A DNA stretch of 45,099 nt from Flavobacterium sp. HJJ (GTDB taxonomy: Bacteria > Bacteroidota > Bacteroidia > Flavobacteriales > Flavobacteriaceae), in contig NZ_JADKPR010000034.1 in assembly GCF_015351475.1 (NCBI RefSeq), positions 1 through 45,099 on the forward strand, given 5' to 3'. This document shows, piece after piece, positions 10,601 through 18,535 of this stretch. The stretch's first letter is position 1, and each line of letters starts with the position of its first letter. The notes beneath the pieces are model-generated. The model did not search any database, had not been told where the DNA came from, and saw nothing but the letters and a program-made list of their open reading frames with translations. The position numbers and the translations under genes were made by a program.

Positions 10601-11812
10601 AGTACCATTATGGATATTGCAAGAGGATATATTATCCGTGTCCGTACCAGCAGTCCTCCTCTTTATCAAAATGTTGCGTTTAAAGGAGTCCCTGTTAACG
10701 GACTTCAGTCCATACGATCTCAAGGAGCTGGCAGAACCAATTTAATAGGTAACCCATATCCCTCCGCTGTAGATGCAGAATCGTTTTTGATGGACAATGC
10801 AGACATTGCAGGAGGAGCTTTATATTTTTGGACGCACTATACAGCCAGACAATTGAATACTGCGGGCACTGCCTATGTTTATACAGCAGATGATTATGCG
10901 GTATTTAATCTTACTGGCGGAGGAGCCACTGCACCAAGCAGTCATGGCACCGGTGTAACTCCTATGGGAAAAATAGCTGCAGGACAATCCTTTTTTGTTG
11001 TGAGTGATTTGGATGATTATTTTAAATTTGACAATTCGATGCGGTTTGATCACGCTAGTCCTGGTCAATTTATTGACAACAGTCAGTTTTTCAAACAGTC
11101 TAATACTAAGAAAACAAAAGCAATTGAGAGAGCCAGAATCTGGCTGAATTTAACAAATGAAGGTGGTGCATTCAAACAGCTATTAGTAGGTTATATTGCA
11201 GGAGCAACCAATGATTTTGATAAATTGTATGATGCAGTAACCCGCAATGGGAATGCCTTAGTAGATTTTTATAGTGTTAATAATTCAAAAAATTATACCA
11301 TTCAGGGGCGCGCACTTCCATTTGACAAAGCCGATGCAGTACCGCTGGGGTATAAAACCACAATAGCAGGAACATTCCAGATTAGTATTGATAATACTGA
11401 CGGCAGTATGGCTGACCAGACTATTTATTTGGTTGACAAAATGACTAATACAATTCATAATTTAAAAACAGGTTCTTATTCATTTACAACAGCAATCGGT
11501 GTATTCAATGACCGTTTTGTAATGCGCTTTACCGACAATACTTCTAAATTAGCGGCTGAAGACACTCAAGTAAAAGAAAATGGAGTTTTTGTATCCGTAA
11601 GAAACCGTAAGATAAAAATCAATTCTTTTGACCAGAATGTGTCTGCCGTAAAAGTGTATGATTTAAAAGGAAGCTTAGTATATGAAAAATACAAAGTTGA
11701 CAAGAATGAATTCATTATTGATAGTTTAAACGCCAGTAATCAGTTTATGATTGTTATGGTACAATTGGAAGACGGCAAATGGATAAGCGAAGAAATTATT
11801 TTTCATGATTAA
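7607..11812 (+). CDS. Giant T9SS-secreted adhesin-like protein 2
   Basis: 1401 residues, starting with a signal peptide (MKIILPKSQILAAF..., about residues 1-25) very like that of gene 3, which supports this ATG. Residues about 27-200 look like a beta-helical domain resembling the first part of the C-terminal module (W..G..W.GG..P...D.V). Ig/PKD-like domains follow, then three near-identical 90-residue repeats at residues 511-780, a SprB-like domain, and the shared module from residue 866. The last 77 residues are a ChiA-like (type C) T9SS sorting signal. It is expected outside the outer membrane; ligand unknown. It has the VNSCSC motif of the family. Its terminator matches those of genes 1 and 3. 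I see no catalytic motif, so adhesin or matrix protein is an inference. Confidence 0.9.
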   Translation: MKIILPKSQILAAFLFSLFIQTAVSGATITSTGTGGNWNSGSSWVGGVIPTAADDVIIASGSTVTITADAAAKSISVSGTLMVNDGVVFTVGSSTTSGNFTVNSGGNFSTANGSGLSTIIVYGNYVNNGTTDFWKSTVIIVGDLLSPATSQLQKQGNVIVGGNIIGDFNLTGGNGTGQIYAVNPNATVTITPVSIDNNVPPGTTVNNPPETQVLVDLVNTVFYGVCPYTVSGTSNAIVCTSSPTAAFTVTTSGSSPSYQWQVNSGSGWSDLTNSAPYSGVTTNTLTVTISGTSLSGNKYRAKITSGGCTKNGDYGTLTITTVSPSTPGTITGTTPQCPSNSGQIYTIAAVSGATSYTWTVPSGWTINSGNGTTSIFVTTGSVGNNGNISVTATNGCGTSAAKTFAVTVVATTVTAGTVSSSASYCSFTNSTTLTLSGTSLPIGNGAGKASVIRWESSVDDFITSTVIANTAITLTVTDLSLTTKYRAIVQANAAGSCPEDSSPATITVNTKPTSAVSGTAVICNGTSAAISIALTGTAPWNLTYTDGTTPVSVTGIALSPYTFNVTPSSTKTYTVTALSDSKCTAVAGDMTGSAVITVNARPASVVSGTAVTCNGTSKIISIALTGTAPWNLTYTDGTTPVSVTGIATSPYTFNVTPSSTKTYTVTALNDSKCTAVAGDMTGSAVITVNARPASVVSGTTAVCNGTSAAISIALTGTGPWNLTYTDGTTPVSVTGIASSPYTFNVTPSSTKTYTVTALSDSKCTAVAGNMTGSAVITVNAIPSAAAMTVTPLTCVVPTGTIKVDTPVPASGIIYTLTGTNPVVAAVTNTTGVFANLASGDYAVTYQIGSGCVSASASAALQPLAAKTWNGSWSPAGAPSLNDFVIFNADYSLPVSVNSCSCVINTGVIVTIASGLVLNIINALDVQGSLIFENNSSLVQLNDNSVNHGAITYKRTTPGLKDFDYEYWSSPVVGQKLSDLWVSDRYYRYTLGAWEAQPASTIMDIARGYIIRVRTSSPPLYQNVAFKGVPVNGLQSIRSQGAGRTNLIGNPYPSAVDAESFLMDNADIAGGALYFWTHYTARQLNTAGTAYVYTADDYAVFNLTGGGATAPSSHGTGVTPMGKIAAGQSFFVVSDLDDYFKFDNSMRFDHASPGQFIDNSQFFKQSNTKKTKAIERARIWLNLTNEGGAFKQLLVGYIAGATNDFDKLYDAVTRNGNALVDFYSVNNSKNYTIQGRALPFDKADAVPLGYKTTIAGTFQISIDNTDGSMADQTIYLVDKMTNTIHNLKTGSYSFTTAIGVFNDRFVMRFTDNTSKLAAEDTQVKENGVFVSVRNRKIKINSFDQNVSAVKVYDLKGSLVYEKYKVDKNEFIIDSLNASNQFMIVMVQLEDGKWISEEIIFHD
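9137..9946 (+). repeat. Three tandem 270-bp repeats inside adhesin 2
   Basis: Units start at 9137, 9407 and 9677, exactly 270 bases (90 residues) apart. Each contains ALTGT..PWNLTYTDGTTP and TPSSTKTYTVTAL. Long stretches are identical in DNA, so copy number could change by recombination. Confidence 0.93.
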
Positions 11813-11838
11813 CCGATGATTCCTTTTTTGAAATTTTT

Positions 11839-11873
11839 ATTCCCATTCTGTTTATTCAGAGTGGGATTTTTTT
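11839..11873 (+). terminator. Intrinsic terminator of adhesin gene 2
   Basis: Stem TCCCATTCTG / CAGAGTGGGA with a TTTATT loop and a run of seven T. It is the same hairpin as after gene 1, with one base change that turns one wobble into a Watson-Crick pair. Confidence 0.85.
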
Positions 11874-12206
11874 GTACCGGCTTTGGCTTCTAAAAAAGTT
11901 TTTTATAAACACATTCACAGATTTTCCGTAATCAAGTTTTGCAGACTTTACTTTGCTAACTAAACCACTACGAACTGAAGTTTATAGTGGTTTAGTTGTG
12001 TTTGGTATAATCTCATTGGATATTAGACAGTTAAGTTTCTGGTTTGATTCTGATTGCTTTTTGTTTTGTTTTTTTGTAAACTTTCTTTTCCATTTATCGT
12101 AGTAAAACTTATATTTAACGAAAGTAAATATTCCTTCAGCGAAATACTGAAAGCATTATTTTTTAGAAAACCTACATTTGATACAGCAAATTAAAACACA
12201 TACATT
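11874..12206. other. Intergenic region with a strong hairpin
   Basis: No gene is evident. A perfect 13-bp inverted repeat, AACTAAACCACTA (11958-11970) and TAGTGGTTTAGTT (11985-11997), encloses a 14-base loop. No clean T-run follows on either strand, so it is not an obvious terminator. It could be a remnant element or part of a small RNA. Confidence 0.6.
12173..12180 (+). promoter_or_regulatory. -7 box (TACATTTG) before small ORF
   Basis: An exact match to TAnnTTTG 26 bases before the ATG at 12207. I see no good -33 TTTG at the usual distance, so it is a candidate only. Confidence 0.4.
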
Positions 12207-12392
12207 ATGAAATCAGCAATTATAACCACTTTACAGTTAGTTAAAATAACCTGCAATACATATGGTTATTATGCAGTTCTAAGATTTTTTAATACCCTTC
12301 AATTCGAAGAACTTGTGCTTGTGACTACTGGTTTAGAAAGTTCAAGACAATCGTATTTAAAAAAAAGAATCGAGGTAAACTCTAAAACATAG
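12207..12392 (+). CDS. Hypothetical 61-residue protein
   Basis: A small ORF between adhesin genes 2 and 3 (MKSAIITTLQLVKITCNTYG...), which I do not recognise. In its favour: an ATG start, a good -7 box 26 bases upstream, a position in an otherwise gene-free 790-base gap, and a plausible mix of a hydrophobic first half and a charged tail ending KKRIEVNSKT. Against it: no known family, no strong ribosome binding site, and a length reachable by chance. The first part is not a convincing signal peptide or membrane helix. Confidence 0.35.
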   Translation: MKSAIITTLQLVKITCNTYGYYAVLRFFNTLQFEELVLVTTGLESSRQSYLKKRIEVNSKT

Positions 12393-12490
12393 GAATTTTG
12401 ATAATTATACGATGCATGTTTGTGAAAATAAACTTATAAATAAATGTTTTTAAAGTTAGTTATTTGTTAATCAGGTATTTTAGTATTTTT

Positions 12491-12540
12491 TTTGATAATA
12501 TAATTTTTTATTGTTTAATTTTGGCACGTAAAAATACGTG
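12491..12540 (+). promoter_or_regulatory. Promoter of adhesin gene 3 with palindrome at start site
   Basis: TTTG (12491-12494), 21 bases, then TAATTTTG (12516-12523), an exact TAnnTTTG. Starting two bases later is a perfect palindrome CACGTAAAAATACGTG (12525-12540), which overlaps the expected transcription start. That position suits an operator or a 5' end hairpin. Gene 2 keeps only the right arm, TACGTG. Confidence 0.6.
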
Positions 12541-12606
12541 TTTATTTAGATATTAAATCAATCTAAAAAGAGTGTATTTTTAAAATACCACAAAACCCCA
12601 GATCAT

Positions 12607-15600
12607 ATGAAAATAATTTTACCTAAACCTAAAATTTTAGCGGGCTTTTTATTGTTTGTTGTTATTTTATTTGGCAGCACAGTTTTTGGGCAGACAACAG
12701 GAGATTATCGTTCAAAAGCTTCTGGAACTTGGACAGCTGTTGCTAGTTGGGAATACTTTGATGGTTCTATTTGGATTCCTGCAACGAATTATCCAGGTCA
12801 GAGTGCTGTGGCTGGAGCAACTGGAACGGTAACAATTCAAGGAGGTTTTGCAATTACACTTAATACTAATTTACCAAATAGTTTTACTTCTTTAGTAATT
12901 GGAGGTACGGGTAGCGGAAAATTAATAGTTAGTGGCTCTTACACTGTTCAAACCACGAGCGTAACATTGAAATCGAATGGTATTATGGAAATTGGGGGTA
13001 ATAACACGATTTCATTCCCAGCAAACACTTCGTTCGGAATTGATTCAGGGGCAGTATTACAGGGTTCAGGAAGTCCTTGCAGTAACAATACCGCTATTTA
13101 TATAGGATCTTATAAAGTTTCAGCTTGTAATGGAAATGGAGGAGGAGCTCTTTCTAATTTTGGAGAATTTACTTCCAGAGGAGGAAACGGAAGTGCATCT
13201 TCAAATTCTCCTGTTTGTACAGGAAGTACTTTAACGCTTACAGCAACTCCGCCTTCGGCAACATCTGGAGGTCCATATACTTATACCTATAAATGGTCTG
13301 GTACAGGAATTTCAAATCCTACAGCAAGTTCAAGCCCTACTTATACTATTTCTAACGCAGGCGCTAGTGTTGCGGGAACCTACACGGTTGAAATTAAGGA
13401 TAATACTTTTGTTACGGAGGCGTCAACCACTGTTGTTATAACTCCAACTCCAGTGGGCGGAAGTTTAGATTATGCTACAACTCCAGTTTGTATAAATTCC
13501 TCTGTTTCATTGCATCTAAGCAATAGTATTGGTTCTATAGTGCGTTGGGAAAAGCGACTTAATAGTAGCAATTCATGGACAAATATTAATACTACTACTG
13601 TAAACTATACAGATACACCTTCACAGTCTGGAACTTGGGAGTATAGAGTTTTAGTAGGTAATGGGTCTTGTACGCCAGTTTACTCATCATCAATTAGTGT
13701 AGTTGTTAATCCAGAATTATTTATAACACTAGGAACAAATCCACAAGTAACACAATTATCAACTTCGACAACATTATCATATATTGCTAATAATGGTTCT
13801 GAATTTGATGTTGTATATACTGATCCAGTAGCAATAGCTGCAGGTTTTACTAACTTGCATGGCAATGTGTCTGGTAATTCAGGAAGTATTACGTTAAATA
13901 TACCTTACTGTTTGTCTGCAGGAGTATATAATGCTAGTATCCGTGTTATTAAGCCTCTTAATGCGACTAATACCTGTTCGAGTCAGTATTATCCTTTTAC
14001 AATAATAGTGAATTCTAATACAAGTGGAGGAACATTAAGTTCTGATCAAGTAATTTGTTCTGGTAATTCACCATCAAATTTAGTTTTGACAGGTAATTCA
14101 GGAGCCGTTGTAAAATGGCAAAAATCAAGTGATGCTGCCTTTACCAATCCAACAGATATCAATTCAACGGCGACAACTCTTAGTGGAGCAACAATCGGAT
14201 CCTTAACTCAGAATACCTATTTTAGAGTTATTACCAATTATGCTGGTTGTAATAAAATAAGTTCTAACTCAATTTTAATTACAGTTGGACCTATAGCTGC
14301 CCCAACAATTGGAACAATAACTCAACCAACTTGTGCCACAGTAAAAGGAAGTTTTATGATTACAAATTATAATGCTTCATATACCTATAATATAGCACCT
14401 AATAGTGGAGTGACCCAATCGGGTTCTACGATAAATGCTCCAGAAGGCAGCTATACAATAACTGCCAGTAATATAAGTTGTGGGACTTCTGCAGTTACTA
14501 ATTTTTCTATAAATGCTCAGCCTGTAGTTCCATCTATTGCAACAATTTCATCACCAGCTGCATTATGTTCTGGAAGTTCTTTGAATCCTACAGTACCTAC
14601 AGTTACAACAAATGGTTCAGCAATTACTTCACAAGGCTGGCAGATATCTACCACATCAGGCGGAAGTACTTATGGAACATTAACATTGCCTTACACGGTA
14701 GCTTTTGCCGATAATGGCAAGAACATTCGTTATTTTGCAACTAATAGTTGCGGAACAACAAATGGTACAGCAGTTGCAATAACAGTAAATGATAAGCCAG
14801 CGATAGCTTCAATAACAGCACCAATTGCTTTATGCGCGGGTGGCTCTCTAAATCCTACGGCACCAACAGTAACAGCAAATGGTTCAGCAGTTACTTCACA
14901 AGGCTGGCAGATATCTACTACATCAGGCGGAAGTACTTATGGAACATTAACATTGCCTTACACGGTAACTTTTGCAGATAACGGCAAGAACATTCGTTAT
15001 TTTGCAGCTAATAGCTGTGGAACGACAAACGGTACAGCAGTTGCAATAACAATAAATGATGTTCCAGCAATAGCTTCAATAACACCACCAACTGCTTTAT
15101 GCGCGGGAAGTTCTCTGAATCCTACAGCACCTGCTGTTATAGCAAATGGTTCAGCACTTACTTCACAAGGCTGGCAGATATCTACTACATCAGGCGGAAG
15201 TACTTATGGAACATTAACATTGCCTTACACGGTAACTTTTGCAGATAACGGCAAGAACATTCGTTATTTTGCAACGAATAGCTGCGGAACAACAAATGGT
15301 ACAGCAGTTGCAATTACAGTCAACCCAGCCCCAACATTAATAGCTGCCACACAAACAATTTTTGCCTGTTATAGTTCGCCAGCGACTATAAAGCTGACAG
15401 GTTTATTATCAGGCAGTACATCAACAGTTGACTATACTATTGACGGTATAGCGCAGACGTCAATTACTGGTTTAACTGCTGTAGCAGGAGAAGCTAGTTT
15501 TGATACAAGAAATTTAACAGCGGCTGATAATGGTAAAGTATTACAGATAACAGGAGTAACTGTGACAAGCGCTTCGCCAAGCTGCATCAAGAGTTTTGCA

Positions 15601-17820
15601 GGTGTTGCCGGTATAGATATTACTTTGAATGTTAAACCAGATTCAGGAGGTATTTCGCTAAATGGCGGTACGCCTATAGCTTCTGGCGGTAATACTACTT
15701 TTTCTGAAAAAACTACGGCTACTTTTAGTATAGCAGCAGTTTCTGGAGCTGCGGGCTATACTTGGATTGTTCCAACAGGATGGAGTATTACGGCTGGAAG
15801 CGGAACTAATCAAATAACGGTTACGACCGGTACAGAATTTCAAAGCGGTAATGTTACTGTTACTGCTAATAATATGCTTTGTCCAAGTTCTTTGTTTGTG
15901 ACTTTAACTTCAATAGCGCCTCCAGCTCCAATACCTACTAATGTAATTTCTGTTAAGTGCGGTACTTTAGGAAGTATATCATTCAATAATCTGCCTGCTG
16001 GCAGCTGGACGCTTAATGTTACAAAAGATGGTGTCGGCAGTACTGTTTCCGGATCAGGAAATACTTATACGCTGGCAAGTTTAACAGGCGGGAACTATAC
16101 TTTTACAGTTACGGATGCTTATGGAACTTCTGTTTCCTCAGCTAGTGTAAATGTTGATCAGGTTGTAAAAACGTGGAAAGGTTCCGGATGGTTTATTGGT
16201 TCTACTCCAACTACAGTGCCTACTGTTGATGACGCTGTTGTTTTTGATGCCGATTACAGTGAAGCTGTTTCCGTAAATTCCTGTTCCAGTGTTATTAATC
16301 CTGGTAAAAAGGTTACTATTGGTACTGCTGATGGTACTGTAGACGGTACTGGATTAGTTTTGAATATTAAAAACAGTTTGGATGTACAGGGCGAATTGAT
16401 ATTCGAGAACAATGCGAGCTTGCTGCAGTCAAATGATAACGCAGTAAATAACGGAGCAATAACTTATAAGCGTACTACTCCTGTGCTGAAAGATTATGAT
16501 TATGTGTACTGGAGTTCTCCTGTAGACAATCAGAAATTAAGTGATTTGTGGTCAAGTGACCGATATTACAGGTACACTACCGGGAACTGGGAAGCACAGC
16601 CATCCAGTACCATAATGGGTATTGCAAGAGGTTATATTATACGCGTGCGTACCAGCGATCCTGCTTTCCGACAAAGTGTTGAGTTTAAGGGAGTGCCTAT
16701 CAATGGAGCCGTATCTATTCGATCTCAAGGTGTTGATAGAACTAATTTAATAGGTAATCCATATCCTTCCGCTATAGATGCAGATTCGTTTATTCTTAGC
16801 AATAGCGATATTGTTGGTAATGACAGTTTAGGGGGATACTTGTATTTCTGGACACATTTTAGTGCTAGAAAAATTAATAATGAAGGAACAGCATATAAGT
16901 ATGAAGCTGGAGATTATGCGATGTATAACCTGACAGGCGGAGGTTCGACTGCGCCAAGCAGTCTGGGTACAGGTGTAACTCCTTCGGGAAAAATAGCAGC
17001 AGGACAATCTTTCTTTGTGGTCAGCGGCTTAGATGATTATTTTAAATTTGACAATTCGTTGCGTTTTGATAACGGCAGTGCTTTAGATAACAGCCAGTTT
17101 TTCAGACAGTCAGACACTAAGAAAAAGGCAAAGCTTGAAAAGGATAGAGTGTGGCTGAATCTGACAAATACCGAGGGAATTTTCAAGCAGCTTTTAGTGG
17201 GCTATGTCACAGGTGCGACCAATGATTTTGATAGATTATATGACGGACCAACTCTTAATAGTAATGCTTATGTAGATTTTTATAGTGTAAATAATTCTAA
17301 GGGTTATACAATTCAGGGGCGGGCACTTCCGTTTGACAAAGGTGATATAGTTCCATTAGGTTATAAATCCACGATAGCAGGAACATTCCAGATCGGTATT
17401 GATAATACTGACGGCGGTATGGTGAATCAAGCCATTTATTTGGAAGATAAATTAACCAATACTATCCATGACCTGAAAACCGGCTCGTATTCGTTTACAA
17501 CAGCGACAGGTGTGTTTAATGACCGTTTTGTGCTTCGTTATACTAATACTTCTAAATTAGGTACAGGAGATATAGTAACAAAAAGCAAAGGATTTTTTGT
17601 ATCAATAAGAAACCGCGAGATAAAAATTAATTCTTTTGATCAGACGATAAATTCAGTAAAAGTCTATGATATGAAAGGGAGCTTACTTTATGATAAAAAT
17701 AAAGTAGACAAGAATGAATTTATTATTGATACTTTAAATGCCAGTAACCAATTTATGATTGTTATGGTACAATTGGAAGACGGTAAATGGTTAAGTGAAA
17801 AGATTATTTTTCACGATTAA
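12607..17820 (+). CDS. Giant T9SS-secreted adhesin-like protein 3
   Basis: 1737 residues. The signal peptide (residues 1-29, ending VFGQ) resembles that of gene 2, as do the bases just before the ATG. A probable beta-helical region follows (about 30-195), then Ig/PKD-like domains, three 89-residue repeats (640-906), an Ig-like domain shared with gene 1 (DSGGISLNGGTP), a SprB-like domain, and the shared C-terminal module from residue 1188. The tail is a ChiA-like (type C) T9SS signal. Most of the C-terminal module is nearly identical to gene 1, but the last 30 or so residues match gene 2. The family CSC motif is CSS here. The stop codon forms one side of a MITE insertion. Surface adhesin is inferred; no catalytic motif is seen. 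Confidence 0.9.
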   Translation: MKIILPKPKILAGFLLFVVILFGSTVFGQTTGDYRSKASGTWTAVASWEYFDGSIWIPATNYPGQSAVAGATGTVTIQGGFAITLNTNLPNSFTSLVIGGTGSGKLIVSGSYTVQTTSVTLKSNGIMEIGGNNTISFPANTSFGIDSGAVLQGSGSPCSNNTAIYIGSYKVSACNGNGGGALSNFGEFTSRGGNGSASSNSPVCTGSTLTLTATPPSATSGGPYTYTYKWSGTGISNPTASSSPTYTISNAGASVAGTYTVEIKDNTFVTEASTTVVITPTPVGGSLDYATTPVCINSSVSLHLSNSIGSIVRWEKRLNSSNSWTNINTTTVNYTDTPSQSGTWEYRVLVGNGSCTPVYSSSISVVVNPELFITLGTNPQVTQLSTSTTLSYIANNGSEFDVVYTDPVAIAAGFTNLHGNVSGNSGSITLNIPYCLSAGVYNASIRVIKPLNATNTCSSQYYPFTIIVNSNTSGGTLSSDQVICSGNSPSNLVLTGNSGAVVKWQKSSDAAFTNPTDINSTATTLSGATIGSLTQNTYFRVITNYAGCNKISSNSILITVGPIAAPTIGTITQPTCATVKGSFMITNYNASYTYNIAPNSGVTQSGSTINAPEGSYTITASNISCGTSAVTNFSINAQPVVPSIATISSPAALCSGSSLNPTVPTVTTNGSAITSQGWQISTTSGGSTYGTLTLPYTVAFADNGKNIRYFATNSCGTTNGTAVAITVNDKPAIASITAPIALCAGGSLNPTAPTVTANGSAVTSQGWQISTTSGGSTYGTLTLPYTVTFADNGKNIRYFAANSCGTTNGTAVAITINDVPAIASITPPTALCAGSSLNPTAPAVIANGSALTSQGWQISTTSGGSTYGTLTLPYTVTFADNGKNIRYFATNSCGTTNGTAVAITVNPAPTLIAATQTIFACYSSPATIKLTGLLSGSTSTVDYTIDGIAQTSITGLTAVAGEASFDTRNLTAADNGKVLQITGVTVTSASPSCIKSFAGVAGIDITLNVKPDSGGISLNGGTPIASGGNTTFSEKTTATFSIAAVSGAAGYTWIVPTGWSITAGSGTNQITVTTGTEFQSGNVTVTANNMLCPSSLFVTLTSIAPPAPIPTNVISVKCGTLGSISFNNLPAGSWTLNVTKDGVGSTVSGSGNTYTLASLTGGNYTFTVTDAYGTSVSSASVNVDQVVKTWKGSGWFIGSTPTTVPTVDDAVVFDADYSEAVSVNSCSSVINPGKKVTIGTADGTVDGTGLVLNIKNSLDVQGELIFENNASLLQSNDNAVNNGAITYKRTTPVLKDYDYVYWSSPVDNQKLSDLWSSDRYYRYTTGNWEAQPSSTIMGIARGYIIRVRTSDPAFRQSVEFKGVPINGAVSIRSQGVDRTNLIGNPYPSAIDADSFILSNSDIVGNDSLGGYLYFWTHFSARKINNEGTAYKYEAGDYAMYNLTGGGSTAPSSLGTGVTPSGKIAAGQSFFVVSGLDDYFKFDNSLRFDNGSALDNSQFFRQSDTKKKAKLEKDRVWLNLTNTEGIFKQLLVGYVTGATNDFDRLYDGPTLNSNAYVDFYSVNNSKGYTIQGRALPFDKGDIVPLGYKSTIAGTFQIGIDNTDGGMVNQAIYLEDKLTNTIHDLKTGSYSFTTATGVFNDRFVLRYTNTSKLGTGDIVTKSKGFFVSIRNREIKINSFDQTINSVKVYDMKGSLLYDKNKVDKNEFIIDTLNASNQFMIVMVQLEDGKWLSEKIIFHD
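14524..15324 (+). repeat. Three tandem 267-bp repeats inside adhesin 3
   Basis: Units begin at 14524, 14791 and 15058, each 267 bases (89 residues). All carry SQGWQISTTSGGSTYGTLTL and ADNGKNIRYFA. One diverged copy of the same unit occurs in gene 1 (about 805-1070). Confidence 0.93.
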
Positions 17821-17980
17821 GAGCCTGTTTAAATTTTATTTTTGAGATTTATTATTAGAGGATTTTTGAGTGAAACAAGGCAAATTTTTATAAAATAGCA
17901 GAACTATTGTATGAAAATTTAACGAAGTTGTAACCAAAAATCATCATAAGAGAGCCAATAAATAAAACTTAAACAGGCTC
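17821..17980. mobile_element. 160-bp MITE-like element after stop of adhesin 3
   Basis: The ends are inverted repeats: GAGCCTGTTTAAATTTTATT on the left, and on the right the complement of the same sequence with one change (AAG for AAA). TAA flanks it on both sides (17818-17820, which is the stop codon, and 17981-17983), consistent with a 3-bp target duplication. It has no coding capacity. GAGCC ends with a TNA target resemble the IS1031 group of the IS5 family; that assignment is from memory and unverified. Confidence 0.8.
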
Positions 17981-18007
17981 TAAGTAAATACTCTTTTTAA
18001 AAAAAAA

Positions 18008-18041
18008 AATCCCATTCTGTTTATTCAGGGTGGGATTTTTT
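18008..18041 (+). terminator. Terminator of adhesin gene 3, displaced by MITE
   Basis: The same stem as after gene 1 (TCCCATTCTG / CAGGGTGGGA, T-run). It now lies about 190 bases after the stop codon instead of about 20, because the MITE-like element sits between them. Confidence 0.85.
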
Positions 18042-18064
18042 GTTTAAAAGTTAATAAAGGTTTT

Positions 18065-18119
18065 ATACCATTTATGAATATAAAACAGTCTTTTTGTTTT
18101 TCATCACCCTAGCCCTCTC
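18065..18119. repeat. Half copy of a palindromic repeat (left inverted repeat around gene 4)
   Basis: These 55 bases, starting ATACCATTTATGAATATAAA and ending CCCTAGCCCTCTC, are the reverse complement of 23562-23616 with one mismatch. The match stops at the tip of the central hairpin of the full element, so this copy is truncated. Confidence 0.9.
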
Positions 18120-18300
18120 TAAAAAATTGAATTATCCTATATTTTAAAATATAAGAAAATTATCACTTCATTTTTTTTAATTTGTCTGCATTCTAATGAA
18201 AATAAGTTGTAATTTTTCTGATAAAAACATACTTTTTTCTCACGAATTGTTTTGCTTTAATTCAAAAATAGGTGTTTCATAGGTTATTTTTTACTAAATA

Positions 18301-18348
18301 ACGATAAAACATGCATTTAAACGATAAAATACGCTTTTATACGATTTA
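18301..18348 (+). repeat. 20-bp direct repeats upstream of adhesin gene 4
   Basis: ACGATAAAA occurs at 18301 and 18321, and a weaker ACGATTTA at 18341, so the period is exactly 20 bases. Units are ACGATAAAACATGCATTTAA and ACGATAAAATACGCTTTTAT. Spacing of about two helical turns suits a regulator binding on one face, but the region is very AT-rich. It lies about 190 bases before the gene 4 start. Confidence 0.45.
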
Positions 18349-18535
18349 TTTAATTTCATTTTATTAAATTTATTTAATCAATATAAATATTTAAACATTT
18401 GAAATTAAATGATTTATGATTTTTAGAACACAGCGTTAATTAGTTGTTTATCATTTCTTTTTTATTGGATATTTAAAAGGTTTTGAATCCGCATATAATT
18501 TCGAATACTTGAGTATAATTTTAATCCCCCTTAAA

